64,000 nt of DNA from the NCBI GenBank assembly GCA_030529365.1, contig JAUMXB010000001.1, positions 248,001-312,000 of the forward strand. The letters run 5' to 3'. Under the pieces are notes generated by a model that searched no databases, was not told the DNA's origin, and was given only the letters and a program-made list of their open reading frames with translations. The DNA comes from Cardiobacteriaceae bacterium (GTDB lineage Bacteria; Pseudomonadota; Gammaproteobacteria; Cardiobacteriales; Cardiobacteriaceae). Position 1 is the first letter of the stretch. Every line of letters begins with the position of its first letter. Positions 55,771 to 64,000 of the stretch are shown here, in pieces. A program made the translations under genes and the position numbers.

Positions 55771-55966
55771 TGCCTCTCATGCGCGCGCATTTGCCGCGCG
55801 CATCCTCTCCCGCCACCATCTGCCCTGGCAACCCATGGTCATCGACGAGATTCCCGGCATTTACGGCATCCGCACCCCGGAATGCCGCCTCATTGTCGCG
55901 CGCAGCGACGGCCGCATTCTCTACCTGCGCCGCCATCCGCGCCAGCAGGTCCGGCAAATGGAATGA
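55754..55966 (+). CDS. Small hypothetical protein
   Basis: A 70-residue basic protein overlapping the end of the CreD-like gene by 17 nt, with a GGAGA ribosome site. It is rich in Arg, His and Pro and has a segment MVIDEIPGIYGIRTPECRLIVA followed by LYLRRHPRQQV. No family recognised. Gene reality is supported by the translational overlap. Confidence 0.5.
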   Translation: MSRLPDASHARAFAARILSRHHLPWQPMVIDEIPGIYGIRTPECRLIVARSDGRILYLRRHPRQQVRQME

Positions 55967-56047
55967 GAAAATTTCCCATTAAAAAGCGCTTATCGCGATA
56001 TTTTTTCTCACGACAAGCGCTTATTCATGGTAAAAATAGATTATTTT
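55964..56047. repeat. AAGCGCTT modular palindromic element, two cores (locus R)
   Basis: Cores at 55984-55991 and 56015-56022 (31 bp apart). GAGAAAATTTCCC is the left module and GGTAAAAATAGATTATTTTT the right. In a convergent gap before the glutamate dehydrogenase end. Confidence 0.9.
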
Positions 56048-56072
56048 TCTCGATATTTTGATAAATCCGTTT

Positions 56073-59000
56073 TTATCCTTCCTGACCGAGTACGGCCAGT
56101 TCACCGAGCACCACAGACAAGGTGGCCAGGCTCGCATCGCGGTTTTGCAGCTCGGCCATCGCCTGATCGGCCTTGGCGAGCGCGCTTTCCCTGTCGCCCG
56201 CCCATTCCGCTACGCTGCGTCCGCTGCCCACCAGGCTGTGCACAATGCTGCGCAAAGTGGCCTGGAAGCTCGCGAGCAGGGCGTTGCGCGCGCGGCGATC
56301 CCAGCTGTCGGCGGCAGGCAGGCGGTTGATCTGCGCGAGCAGCCAGTGCCCTTGCAGTCTTTCCTCGACGGCAAACCACACGTCCGCCACCTGCACGGCA
56401 TCCTTGCCGCTTTGTTCGGCAAGAAGGGCCACATCGAGCGCCTGGATGTAGAGCGGCAGGATGGCGAAGGCGGCAGCGAGTTCCGCCGGCAGCCCTTGCG
56501 CCTGCCAGGCGCTTTTTTCCGTCTGGTAGCTGTCGGCAAAACGCTGGGCAATCCAGCCGTTTTCGCCAACGAGCGGGGCGAGGTGGCTGCGCAGGCGGGC
56601 GATAGTGGCCTGCAAATCGCCCTGCACGTCCACATGGCGCAACAGCCACCGGCTCGCGCGCTCCAGCAGGGTGCGCAGGCGGATTTCCAGCTCGATCTGC
56701 AAGGCGGCGGGAATGCGGTTGTCGAGCGCTTCCAGCGTCTGCCAGTAGTCGTTCGCGGCAAAGATTTCGCGCGCGAGCACATAGCAGCGCGTGAGCGTCG
56801 CGATACTTTCGCCGCTTTCTTCCGTGGCGCGGAAAAGGAAGCCCGCGCCCATGCGGTTGACCATGCCGTTGGTGAGGAAGGTGGAGATAATTTCGCGCTT
56901 CAGGCGATGCGTTTGCATGTCAGCGCCATGGTTTTCAGAGAGTTGCTCCGGGAAATAGCGCTGGATCTCGCGGGCGAGGCAGGCATCGTCCGGCAGGTCG
57001 GAAGCGAGCAGGTGGTCATAGACCCACATTTTCGAATAGGCCAGCAGCACGGCAAGCTCGGGGTTGGTAAGCCCCTTGCCCTGCGCGGCGCGTTCGGCGA
57101 TGGCGGCATCATCGGGCAGGAATTCGATGGCGCGATCAAGCCGCCCTTCGCTTTCGAGCTGGCGCATGATGCGCGCGTATTCGCCGATGTCGCCGGGGCG
57201 CGACGCCATGATTTCAATCACTTGCGGCTGCATGTAGTTCTGGCGCAGCACATGCCCGGCGACGCTGTCGGTCATGGCGGCCAGGAGTTCGTTGCGCGCG
57301 GCGGTATCCAGCCTGCCCGCCTCGATGGCCTGGTTCAGGAGGATTTTGATGTTGACTTCGTGATCCGAGCAGTTGACGCCGCCGGAGTTGTCGATGGCAT
57401 CCGTATTGAGGCGCACGCCGTTCAGCGCCGCTTCGATGCGGCCGCGCTGGGTCATGCCGAGGTTGCCGCCCTCGCCGATGACTTTGGCGCGGATCTCGTT
57501 GCCATTGACGCGCAGGGCATCGTTGGCGCGATCGCCCACTTGCGCGTGCGTTTCCTCGCTGTGCTTGACGTAGGTGCCGATACCGCCATTCCAGATAAGA
57601 TCGACCGGCGCTTTCAAAAGACGGTTGATCAGCTCGGTGGGCGTGAGTTGATCTTCTTCGATGGCAAAGGCCTGCTTCATCTCCGCACTGATGGCGATGG
57701 ATTTGTCCTGCCGCGAGAAGACGCCGCCCCCGGCGCTGATGAGATCGGCGTTGTAATCCGCCCAGGTCGAGCGCGGCAGGTTGAAGAGGCGCTCACGCTC
57801 GGCAAAGCTTGTGGCGGCATCGGGATTGGGGTCGATGAAGATATGCAGATGGTTGAAAGCGGCTTTCAGGAGGGTGTTTTTCGAGAGCAACATGCCGTTG
57901 CCGAACACGTCCCCGCTCATGTCGCCAATGCCGACCACGGAAAATTCGTCCTTGTTCTGAATATCCTTGCCCATCATGCGGAAATGGCGCTTGACCGATT
58001 CCCACGCGCCGCGCGCGGTAATGCCCATGCCCTTGTGGTCGTAACCGGCGCTGCCGCCCGAGGCAAAGGCATCGCCGAGCCAGAAGCCGTATTCGGCGGA
58101 GATGGCGTTGGCAATGTCGGAGAAGCTCGCCGTGCCCTTGTCGGCAGCCACCACCAGATAGGGATCATCGCCGTCATGGCGCACGGTATCCGCTGGCGGC
58201 ACGACCTTGCCATCGACGAGATTGTCGGTCACATCGAGCAAACCGCGGATAAAGGTGCGATAGCATTCCTTGCCTTCGGCAAGCCACGCCTCGCGCCCGG
58301 CCGGCGGCTGCTTGACCACGAAACCGCCCTTGCTGCCGAGCGGCACGATAACGGCGTTTTTCACCATTTGCGCTTTCACCAGGCCCAGCACTTCGGTGCG
58401 GAAATCTTCCATGCGATCCGACCAGCGCAGGCCGCCGCGCGCCACCTTGCCGCCGCGCAGATGCACGGCTTCGACTTTCGGCGAATAGACGTAAATCTCG
58501 AACATCGGCTTGGGCTTGGGCAATTCGGGAATCTCGCTTGCCGCGAACTTGAACGACAGGCGGTTTTTGAAGTAACCACCCGCTTCGCGCTGGTAGAAGT
58601 TGGTGCGCAGCATGGCTTTCAGCAAATCGAGATACCAGCGGATGATGCGGTCTTCGTCGAGGCTTTTCACATCCTGCAACAGATTGAGAATGCGGCGTTC
58701 GTAAGCGGCGATCATGTCATGGCGCGCGGCGGCGTCCAGGCTCTCGTCCGGCATCATGCGATAACTGAAGAGGTTCAGCAGCGCCTCGGCAATGACGGGA
58801 TTGGCAAGCAGGGTCTGCTGGATATAGTCGTAGGAAAACGGCACGCCCGCCTGCACCATGTATTTGCCAAGCGCACGCAAGACCAGCACATCGCGCACTT
58901 CGCGATCAAGTTTGAGCACAAGCTGGTTCAGGCGGTCGTTTTCCACTTCGCCCATCCACACGCGCCAGAAGGCTTCGCCGATGAGCGTATGATATTCCGC

Positions 59001-60806
59001 CTGCCATTCAAAGTCGTCAGAGAAGCGGTAACGGGTTTTCTCCGGGTCGATTTCGTAGCGCTGAATCCAGTAACCGTCGGCAAAGTTGTAAAAACGCACG
59101 TTTTTCACCGGCATGCCGAGGCGGTCGAGAATATCCATGATGGCGACGAAGTGTTCTTCGCGCTGATAGCCGTAAAGGCTGAAATGGAGTGACTGCTGTC
59201 CTGCGCGATGGTCGGCGTCAAGGCGGATGTCGAGCGGCGAGCGCTCGTCAAGACCCGCCATCACTTCCGCATCCATCCTGCCCTGCCACGGCGTATGCAC
59301 TTCGCGGTAGGCGGCGGGGAAGCGGTGGTTGAAGCGCAGAAGCGGCAACTGGTTGCGCGCGTGTTCCTGATATTCGTCCACCCAGTCGCGCATCAGCGCC
59401 GCCAGCTCAGCTTCGACTTTCTTGAGATCAAAGGCGGGAATCTGCCCCGCTTTGGTGCGCACATGGACGTGCAGGCGGACATGGTTGGCCTCGAATTGCA
59501 CGGAAAATTCCGAGTCATGGCCGCCAAAAGCGCTTTGCAGGGCGTGCTGGATTTTTTCGCGCAAGTGCGTGTTGAAACGGTCGCGCGGCACATAGACGAG
59601 GCAGGAGACGAAGCGCTGGTAGCTGTCCACGCGGGCGAAAAGGCGCAGGCGCGATTTGTCGTGCAGGCGGAGGATGCCGCTGATCATCGGCGCGAGGGTA
59701 TCGACGCTGCCCTGGAAGAGGTCGTCGCGCGGGAAGTCGTCGAGAATGTGGCGCAGCTTTTTCCAGGCATGGCCGCCGCGCGGCAGGTGGATACTTGCTT
59801 CCACGGCCTGCGCCTTTTCGCGCAAAAGCGGAATCTGGTCGACGCCGAGGCGGTAGGCGTCGCGGGTGAAAAGACCGAGGAAGCGATGCTCGCCAATCAC
59901 CTTGCCCTCGGCATCAAAGCGCTGCACGCCAAGGAAATCCATGTGCGCCTTGCGGTGCACCGGCGAGATGCGGCTTGATTTGGAAAGGAGCAGCGCCTGC
60001 GGGGCGAGCACCATGTCGCGCAGGTTTTCCGGCAGTTCCTGGAAGCTCTGCGAGGGCTGGTCGGGCTCGCCATCGTTGCGCAAGAGACCCAGGCCGCTGC
60101 CGCCCACGGCAATGAGCGCCTTGCCATCAACGCGGTATTCGCGGTAGCCGAGGAAGGTAAAGTTGTCATCAAGCATCCAGCCGAGAAAATCGCGCACCGC
60201 TTCCTTACTGTAGGCGGCCTCGGGCATGGGCGCAGTGGCCATGTCGCGCTGCAAGGCGAAAAGCGCTTCGCGCATCGCCGCCCAGTCGCCGACGACCAGA
60301 TCCAGCGTGGCAATCTTGTCCTGCAAAGTGCTGGTGAGCGCGGCGATTTCCGCTTCTTCGATGCGGTCGATGCGCGCATACATGAGGGAGAGGTGCTTTT
60401 CGTTGCTGTCGTCCACCGCACCGATGGCCGTGATGCGCCCGCTCTCATCGCGGCTTACGTGCACAATGGTGTGCAGCAGCTGGCGCACGGCAAGGCCATG
60501 CGATTCCATGCCCATGGTGAGGGTGTCGATCAAAAACGGGCGGTCGCGGATGACGGTTTCGATCACGCTGTAATCCGCGCCTTCGGGATTGGTGATGCGG
60601 ATTTGCGGCGCCGTGCCATCGTGTTCCAGCAGCAGCCGGAAATGGCTCGCGAGCCTGTCGGCAAGCGCGGCATCATCGAGCCGCGCGGCGTCACTGTCGT
60701 CGAGTTGCGCGAAATAGAGCGCAGCGAGGGTTTCCAGGGGCGCTGCATCGACTTGTGCACGGGCCAGGGCGATGATGTGGTGCAGACGGTCAGGGGAAAT
60801 ATTCAT
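56073..60806 (-). CDS. gdhB: NAD-specific glutamate dehydrogenase, 180-kDa type
   Basis: Very large enzyme (1577 residues from the ATG at 60806, GGAGAGGA upstream) converting glutamate to 2-oxoglutarate with NAD. The N-terminal half (to about residue 700) holds ACT-like regulatory segments. The catalytic domain follows, with a PLGSKGGFVVKQPP lysine loop, a GLLDVTDN region and the nucleotide-binding stretch VVGIGDMSGDVFGNGML. A helical C-terminal domain ends the protein. Length and domain order match the GdhB/L-GDH180 family. It probably feeds carbon and nitrogen metabolism from amino acids. Confidence 0.95.
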   Translation of the reverse strand: MNISPDRLHHIIALARAQVDAAPLETLAALYFAQLDDSDAARLDDAALADRLASHFRLLLEHDGTAPQIRITNPEGADYSVIETVIRDRPFLIDTLTMGMESHGLAVRQLLHTIVHVSRDESGRITAIGAVDDSNEKHLSLMYARIDRIEEAEIAALTSTLQDKIATLDLVVGDWAAMREALFALQRDMATAPMPEAAYSKEAVRDFLGWMLDDNFTFLGYREYRVDGKALIAVGGSGLGLLRNDGEPDQPSQSFQELPENLRDMVLAPQALLLSKSSRISPVHRKAHMDFLGVQRFDAEGKVIGEHRFLGLFTRDAYRLGVDQIPLLREKAQAVEASIHLPRGGHAWKKLRHILDDFPRDDLFQGSVDTLAPMISGILRLHDKSRLRLFARVDSYQRFVSCLVYVPRDRFNTHLREKIQHALQSAFGGHDSEFSVQFEANHVRLHVHVRTKAGQIPAFDLKKVEAELAALMRDWVDEYQEHARNQLPLLRFNHRFPAAYREVHTPWQGRMDAEVMAGLDERSPLDIRLDADHRAGQQSLHFSLYGYQREEHFVAIMDILDRLGMPVKNVRFYNFADGYWIQRYEIDPEKTRYRFSDDFEWQAEYHTLIGEAFWRVWMGEVENDRLNQLVLKLDREVRDVLVLRALGKYMVQAGVPFSYDYIQQTLLANPVIAEALLNLFSYRMMPDESLDAAARHDMIAAYERRILNLLQDVKSLDEDRIIRWYLDLLKAMLRTNFYQREAGGYFKNRLSFKFAASEIPELPKPKPMFEIYVYSPKVEAVHLRGGKVARGGLRWSDRMEDFRTEVLGLVKAQMVKNAVIVPLGSKGGFVVKQPPAGREAWLAEGKECYRTFIRGLLDVTDNLVDGKVVPPADTVRHDGDDPYLVVAADKGTASFSDIANAISAEYGFWLGDAFASGGSAGYDHKGMGITARGAWESVKRHFRMMGKDIQNKDEFSVVGIGDMSGDVFGNGMLLSKNTLLKAAFNHLHIFIDPNPDAATSFAERERLFNLPRSTWADYNADLISAGGGVFSRQDKSIAISAEMKQAFAIEEDQLTPTELINRLLKAPVDLIWNGGIGTYVKHSEETHAQVGDRANDALRVNGNEIRAKVIGEGGNLGMTQRGRIEAALNGVRLNTDAIDNSGGVNCSDHEVNIKILLNQAIEAGRLDTAARNELLAAMTDSVAGHVLRQNYMQPQVIEIMASRPGDIGEYARIMRQLESEGRLDRAIEFLPDDAAIAERAAQGKGLTNPELAVLLAYSKMWVYDHLLASDLPDDACLAREIQRYFPEQLSENHGADMQTHRLKREIISTFLTNGMVNRMGAGFLFRATEESGESIATLTRCYVLAREIFAANDYWQTLEALDNRIPAALQIELEIRLRTLLERASRWLLRHVDVQGDLQATIARLRSHLAPLVGENGWIAQRFADSYQTEKSAWQAQGLPAELAAAFAILPLYIQALDVALLAEQSGKDAVQVADVWFAVEERLQGHWLLAQINRLPAADSWDRRARNALLASFQATLRSIVHSLVGSGRSVAEWAGDRESALAKADQAMAELQNRDASLATLSVVLGELAVLGQEG

Positions 60807-60847
60807 GCAATCCTCTCCTTTTGATATTAAATTCATGATTTGCGATT

Positions 60848-60934
60848 TTATAGTAATTATTTATCACACAAAGCGCTTCATAATGGTAAAAAATCACCAT
60901 ACAAAGCGCTTCGCATGGTGATTTTTTACCATCA
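60848..60934. repeat. AAGCGCTT modular palindromic element, two cores (locus S)
   Basis: Cores at 60871-60878 and 60904-60911 (33 bp apart). The central module is the palindrome ATGGTAAAAAATCACCAT type, mirrored at the right by ATGGTGATTTTTTACCAT. Between cpoB (end) and gdhB (start). Confidence 0.9.
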
Positions 60935-60956
60935 CACCCGGCGATGCCGGATACGG

Positions 60957-60981
60957 AAAAACCGGCCAGAAGGCCGGTTTT
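60957..60981 (-). terminator. Rho-independent terminator of the tol-pal-cpoB operon (minus strand)
   Basis: AAAACCGGCC and GGCCGGTTTT form a 10-bp stem with an AGAA loop; on the minus strand a run of T follows. It lies just past the cpoB stop. Confidence 0.88.
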
Positions 60982-60990
60982 CAGGGACGG

Positions 60991-61575
60991 TTACGGAACG
61001 ATGGCGGAAACGCCCTGTTCCTGCAAGATGCGGGCATCTTCGGCGCGACCCATGGCTTTCAGGCTTTCCACCAGCTTTTGCAGGGCGGAAGCGCTGCGCT
61101 CGCCATGCGGCGCGGCTTTGAGATAGGCGGCGTAATAGCGGCTGGCGAGATCGTGGTTGCGCTTGTTGTAGTAGGCTTCGCCCAGCCAGTATTGGGCAAG
61201 GTCGTGCTCCGCGCCGGCAGCGCCGCTGCGCAGGAACTGTTCAAAAGCGGGAATGGCGCTATCGACGTCACCGGCCTGGAAGAGCGCATACGCCTGGGCA
61301 TAGCTGCCGTCGGTTGCCGGAATGGGACGGGCGCTGCCCATGCCCGCCGCACCACGGCGCGCCGATGGCACCGCGGAAATGCCGGTGGGCACGCGGATAT
61401 TGCCGACTTCGGCCAGCTTGCTTCTGAGCGCGGCCTGCTCTTCTTCCAGACGGGCAACGCGCTGGGCGAGCGTCTGGTTGGAGGCGCGCATGCTGTCCAC
61501 CTGCATTTGCAGCTCACTGGTGCCGCAGCCGCCCAGTGCAAGGGCAAGGCCACTGATCATCGCAACGGAACGCAT
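60991..61575 (-). CDS. cpoB: Tol-Pal system protein CpoB (YbgF), lipoprotein form
   Basis: Coordinates outer-membrane constriction with septal wall synthesis. The 194-residue protein has a short coiled coil (about residues 25-60, LAQRVARLEEEQAALRSKL) for trimerisation, then three TPR-like repeats (DGSYAQAYALFQAGD, LAQYWLGEAYYNKRN, SALQKLVESLKAMGR). Unusually the signal peptide ends in the lipobox LGGC, whereas E. coli CpoB is a soluble periplasmic protein. It follows pal by 9 nt. Confidence 0.92.
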   Translation of the reverse strand: MRSVAMISGLALALGGCGTSELQMQVDSMRASNQTLAQRVARLEEEQAALRSKLAEVGNIRVPTGISAVPSARRGAAGMGSARPIPATDGSYAQAYALFQAGDVDSAIPAFEQFLRSGAAGAEHDLAQYWLGEAYYNKRNHDLASRYYAAYLKAAPHGERSASALQKLVESLKAMGRAEDARILQEQGVSAIVP

Positions 61576-61584
61576 GGTATCTCC

Positions 61585-62166
61585 TTAGTAAATGATGACG
61601 ACGCGGCGGTTTTTCGCATAGCTCAGTTCATCCGAGCCCCACACGGCCGGACGCTCCTCGCCATAGCTCAGCACGCGCATCTGCTGGATGCCGACGCCGT
61701 GGTTCTGGAAAGCCTGTTTCACGGAATAGGCGCGGCGCTCGCCGAGGCCGATGTTGTAATCACGGGTGCCACGTTCGTCGGTATGCCCTTCCAGCACCAC
61801 CATGGTGCCGGGATTGGCGCGCAGATAGTTGGCATGTTCGCGGATGACCGCTTCCGAGCGCGAATCGATGCTGGAGCTGTCGTAGGAGAAATAGATGATG
61901 CGGTCGCGCGCGCTGGCATCGGGGCCGCCGACCACGTTTACGCCGTACATCGGATCCTGGTAGAAATCGGCAGTGGAGGCATAATCGCCGCCGCGATAGC
62001 CGCCGGCCATGCCGTAGGGGTTGCCGTCCGTGCCGTAGGTCGCGCCGGCATCGTAGGTGCTGCCGTACATCGAGCCGTCCTGCCCGGCCTGGTCTCCGCC
62101 GTAGGGATTGGAACAGCCTGCCAACAAAGCCAGCGCACTCATGCCAAAAAACAGTTTCAGTTTCAT
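61585..62166 (-). CDS. pal: Peptidoglycan-associated lipoprotein Pal
   Basis: Outer-membrane lipoprotein binding peptidoglycan and TolB. The lipobox is LAGC. An unusual Gly/Tyr/Asp-rich linker (about residues 20-75) follows before the OmpA-like domain (about 85-193), which carries the peptidoglycan-binding NYLRANPGTMVVLEGHTDERG and YNIGLGERRA segments and the NRRV end. The 193-residue total exceeds E. coli Pal mainly by the linker. Confidence 0.96.
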   Translation of the reverse strand: MKLKLFFGMSALALLAGCSNPYGGDQAGQDGSMYGSTYDAGATYGTDGNPYGMAGGYRGGDYASTADFYQDPMYGVNVVGGPDASARDRIIYFSYDSSSIDSRSEAVIREHANYLRANPGTMVVLEGHTDERGTRDYNIGLGERRAYSVKQAFQNHGVGIQQMRVLSYGEERPAVWGSDELSYAKNRRVVIIY

Positions 62167-62200
62167 ATTGTCAATCCTTCAAAAAATATCACTGGCTTGC

Positions 62201-63466
62201 TCAATTGCGGGTATCCGGCCCCCAGGCGGGATCGCGCAGGCGTCCCGAGGGATCCGACAACGTCTGGGCCACGCCGCCCAGGCGGTTGATGATTTTCAAA
62301 ACCGATTGCCCGCCTTCGCGCGAGGCATAGACAATCAGCTGGCCGTTGGGCGCAAAACTCGCACCTTCGTCGAGACGGCCATTGGTCAGCGCTTCAAAGC
62401 GGCCGGTGGAGAGATCGTGCAGACCGATCTGGTAACCGCCACCGCTCTGGCGCGTCATCACGATGGAACGGCCATCTGGCGCGAGATCGCCGCCTGCGGT
62501 ATAGCCGCTGCCGACCACGGCACGCTCGGCGCCGCCGCCACGGCGGCTCATGCGGTAAATCTGCGGCGAACCGGAGCGGTCGGAAGTGAAATAAATATAG
62601 TTGCCATCCGGCGAGAAAGCCGGCTCGGTATCAATGGCGGCATGATCGGTCAGGCGCGATTTGGTGCCGCTGCCGAGATCGAGCAGATAGATATCGAAAT
62701 TGTTGTTGCTCGACTGGGCAAACGCGAGGCTGCGGCCATCCGGCGAAAACGCGGGCGCGGAGCTGATGCCGTCGTTTTGCGCCACCACGCGGCGCGCACC
62801 GGAATTCACGTCCTGCACCACGAGCTGCGAATGGTTGCCCTGATAGGTCATGTACGCGAGCTGGCGGCCATCCGGCGACCAGGCAGGCGACAGGATGGGC
62901 TGGGCGCTGGAGAAAATCTCGCGGCGGTTCGCGCCGTCGATGTCGGAAACGAGCAGCGCGTAATAACGGCTGCCGCCGCGATCCTGTTCGAGCACATAGG
63001 CGAGTTGCGTGGCAAACGCGCCGCGCTGGCCGGTGAGCTTCTCGAGAATCATGTCGGCGGCCTTGTGCGCCGTCATGCGCGCATCGCGATCGCTGATCTG
63101 CTCGTTGGCCAAAAGCGCCTGATCGCCCACCTGTGACAGGGTGAACTGGCCGTTGGCGCCACCCAGCATGCGCCCGAGCACCACATAATCGGCACCGATG
63201 CCGGAGAATGCCGCAAAATCAATGGCCGCCGGCGAATCAGGGCGCATCGGGAAGGTGTCCGGCGAAATGGGCTGGAAGAGTCCGGTCTTGTGCAAATCAC
63301 TGGAAATGATGTAATCCATGCGCACCCCCGGATCGCCCTGGACCGGCAGGATGGCAATGGGACGGCCACGCTGCTGCGCGCCGCTGACATCAATCACAAT
63401 CTGCGCCTGCACGGTCACTACCGGCAGCAACAGCCCCAGCAGCAAGTGGCGAAAATCCTTCAACAT
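62201..63466 (-). CDS. tolB: Tol-Pal system protein TolB
   Basis: Periplasmic protein linking Pal and TolA. The ATG at 63466 gives 421 residues with a signal peptide ending VQA-QI; the upstream 26 codons are not needed. An N-terminal alpha/beta domain (about 23-160) precedes a six-bladed propeller with the repeated SPDG motifs (PAWSPDGRQLAYMT, PAFSPDGRSLAFAQ, PAFSPDGNYIYFTS). The TolA-binding N-terminus reads IVIDVSG. Between it and tolA lies a 250-bp gap with a repeat, atypical for this operon. Confidence 0.96.
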   Translation of the reverse strand: MLKDFRHLLLGLLLPVVTVQAQIVIDVSGAQQRGRPIAILPVQGDPGVRMDYIISSDLHKTGLFQPISPDTFPMRPDSPAAIDFAAFSGIGADYVVLGRMLGGANGQFTLSQVGDQALLANEQISDRDARMTAHKAADMILEKLTGQRGAFATQLAYVLEQDRGGSRYYALLVSDIDGANRREIFSSAQPILSPAWSPDGRQLAYMTYQGNHSQLVVQDVNSGARRVVAQNDGISSAPAFSPDGRSLAFAQSSNNNFDIYLLDLGSGTKSRLTDHAAIDTEPAFSPDGNYIYFTSDRSGSPQIYRMSRRGGGAERAVVGSGYTAGGDLAPDGRSIVMTRQSGGGYQIGLHDLSTGRFEALTNGRLDEGASFAPNGQLIVYASREGGQSVLKIINRLGGVAQTLSDPSGRLRDPAWGPDTRN

Positions 63467-63599
63467 AACGATTTTCCTTTTCTGGTCATAAAACAAATTT
63501 TCGACGGAAAGCGCGTATTCTATCTGCCCTGTCATCCTGCTCAAGGCGGGAGGGACACCATGGATTAAAATTCACAATTAATTCTGTCGCCCGCAAAAT

Positions 63600-63705
63600 G
63601 GGAAATTTTCTCAATTACAAACGCTTCCCATGCAAAATTTTCTCGTTATAAAGCGCTTGTTGTAATAGATTTTCTCATAAAGCTACATAATTATGAGAAA
63701 ACCTC
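63600..63705. repeat. AAGCGCTT modular palindromic element, one degenerate and one intact core (locus T)
   Basis: Degenerate core AAACGCTT at 63619-63626 and intact core at 63651-63658 (32 bp apart), with GGAAATTTTCTCA, AAAATTTTCTCG and TTATGAGAAAACC modules. It splits the tolA-tolB junction. Confidence 0.8.
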
Positions 63706-63715
63706 CCAAATTATC

Positions 63716-64000
63716 TTACGGCCGGAATTTCACCAGTATGCCTTCCCCTGCCACCAGCCTGGCCGCTTCGGCATTCTTCGGCATCGGCAGCGGCGAAGCG
63801 CGCAACGCAGTCTGCTTGGCAGCATCATCAAAGAGCGGATAGCCGCTGCTCTTGCGCACTTCCACTTTCGTGACATTGCCGCCGCTATCAAAGCGCACAT
63901 ACAAATGCGCTTCCAGATTCGGCGGAATATTGGCAGGCAAATCCCAAAAACGCTTCATTTTTTGCTGCATAGCTGCGCCAAAATCGCTAATGGCATTCTC
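63716..64000 (-). CDS. tolA: Tol-Pal system protein TolA, C-terminal part (5' end outside window)
   Basis: The minus-strand frame runs through the right edge; only the last 94 residues are seen. The sequence is the TolA C-terminal domain: MKRFWDLPANIPPNLEAHLY, VRFDSGGNVTKVEVRKSSGY and LPMPKNAEAARL, the fold that contacts TolB and Pal. It is first in the visible tolA-tolB-pal-cpoB order, which fits the Tol-Pal operon. The membrane anchor and coiled rod lie beyond the window. Confidence 0.88.
   Translation of the reverse strand, partial: ENAISDFGAAMQQKMKRFWDLPANIPPNLEAHLYVRFDSGGNVTKVEVRKSSGYPLFDDAAKQTALRASPLPMPKNAEAARLVAGEGILVKFRP

Noticed and set aside
56058-59192. A 1044-codon plus-strand open frame
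   Set aside because: Antisense to glutamate dehydrogenase, whose catalytic motifs are all intact on the minus strand.

Overview
The window is a gene-dense chromosomal segment of a Gram-negative gammaproteobacterium. Evidence includes the tol-pal genes, TamA/TamB, LolA, CmoA/CmoB, Psd, MurJ and a 180-kDa-type NAD-glutamate dehydrogenase. Coding regions look moderately GC-rich while intergenic regions are strikingly AT-rich. The gene repertoire, a possible twitching-type polarity module and no flagellar or canonical chemotaxis genes make a Cardiobacterium-like (Cardiobacteriales) organism my best guess. That taxonomic call is inference, not proof.

Layout. 1-7.3 kb: a tightly packed minus-strand operon (small lipoprotein, metF, murJ, tamA, tamB running off the left edge). 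7.3-12.3 kb: rhlB, a zinc metallopeptidase, psd-rnhA, then aroK and tsaE on the minus strand. 12.3-14.9 kb: a four-gene signalling cassette (Roadblock protein, receiver-like protein interrupted by an in-frame amber codon, Ras-like/MglA-like GTPase, second Roadblock protein), lying between tsaE and tsaD. 15-37.6 kb: housekeeping genes (tsaD, exonuclease III, smc, a SulP transporter, an amidase, rarA, lolA, ftsK, cmoAB, selO, lipA, deoB), with a MarR-controlled two-gene cassette inserted between rarA and lolA. 38.2-41.3 kb: a CheA-like kinase, CheY-like regulator and CheX-like phosphatase with no receptor, CheW, CheB or CheR. 41.8-43.9 kb: mnmG and a small partner. 44.4-50.2 kb: pseudoazurin, a DUF3060 protein and a FecBCD-type metal or metal-chelate importer with two paralogous binding proteins. 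50.5-53.9 kb: a TPP riboswitch followed by thiD and a ThiZXY-like importer. 54-56 kb: a glutathione transferase, a miniature CreD-like protein and a small ORF. 56-64 kb: NAD-glutamate dehydrogenase, then cpoB, pal, tolB and the 3' end of tolA.

The most striking non-coding feature is a family of modular palindromic repeats in about 20 intergenic gaps. Each has one to three copies of the palindrome AAGCGCTT, usually 31 bp apart, separated and flanked by AT-rich palindromic or mutually inverted modules (GAGAAA-A/T-TTTCTC, or TAGTGATTTTTTACCA and its reverse complement). They occur in convergent, divergent and co-directional gaps, even inside the tol and ABC-transporter operons. In two places they supply the end of a neighbouring gene (smc and lipA). 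They are absent from the Roadblock/GTPase and CheA/CheY/CheX clusters. A second, rarer family of GTAGGTYGG-type hairpin repeats is also present.

No rRNA, tRNA, CRISPR array, transposase or phage gene was recognised.
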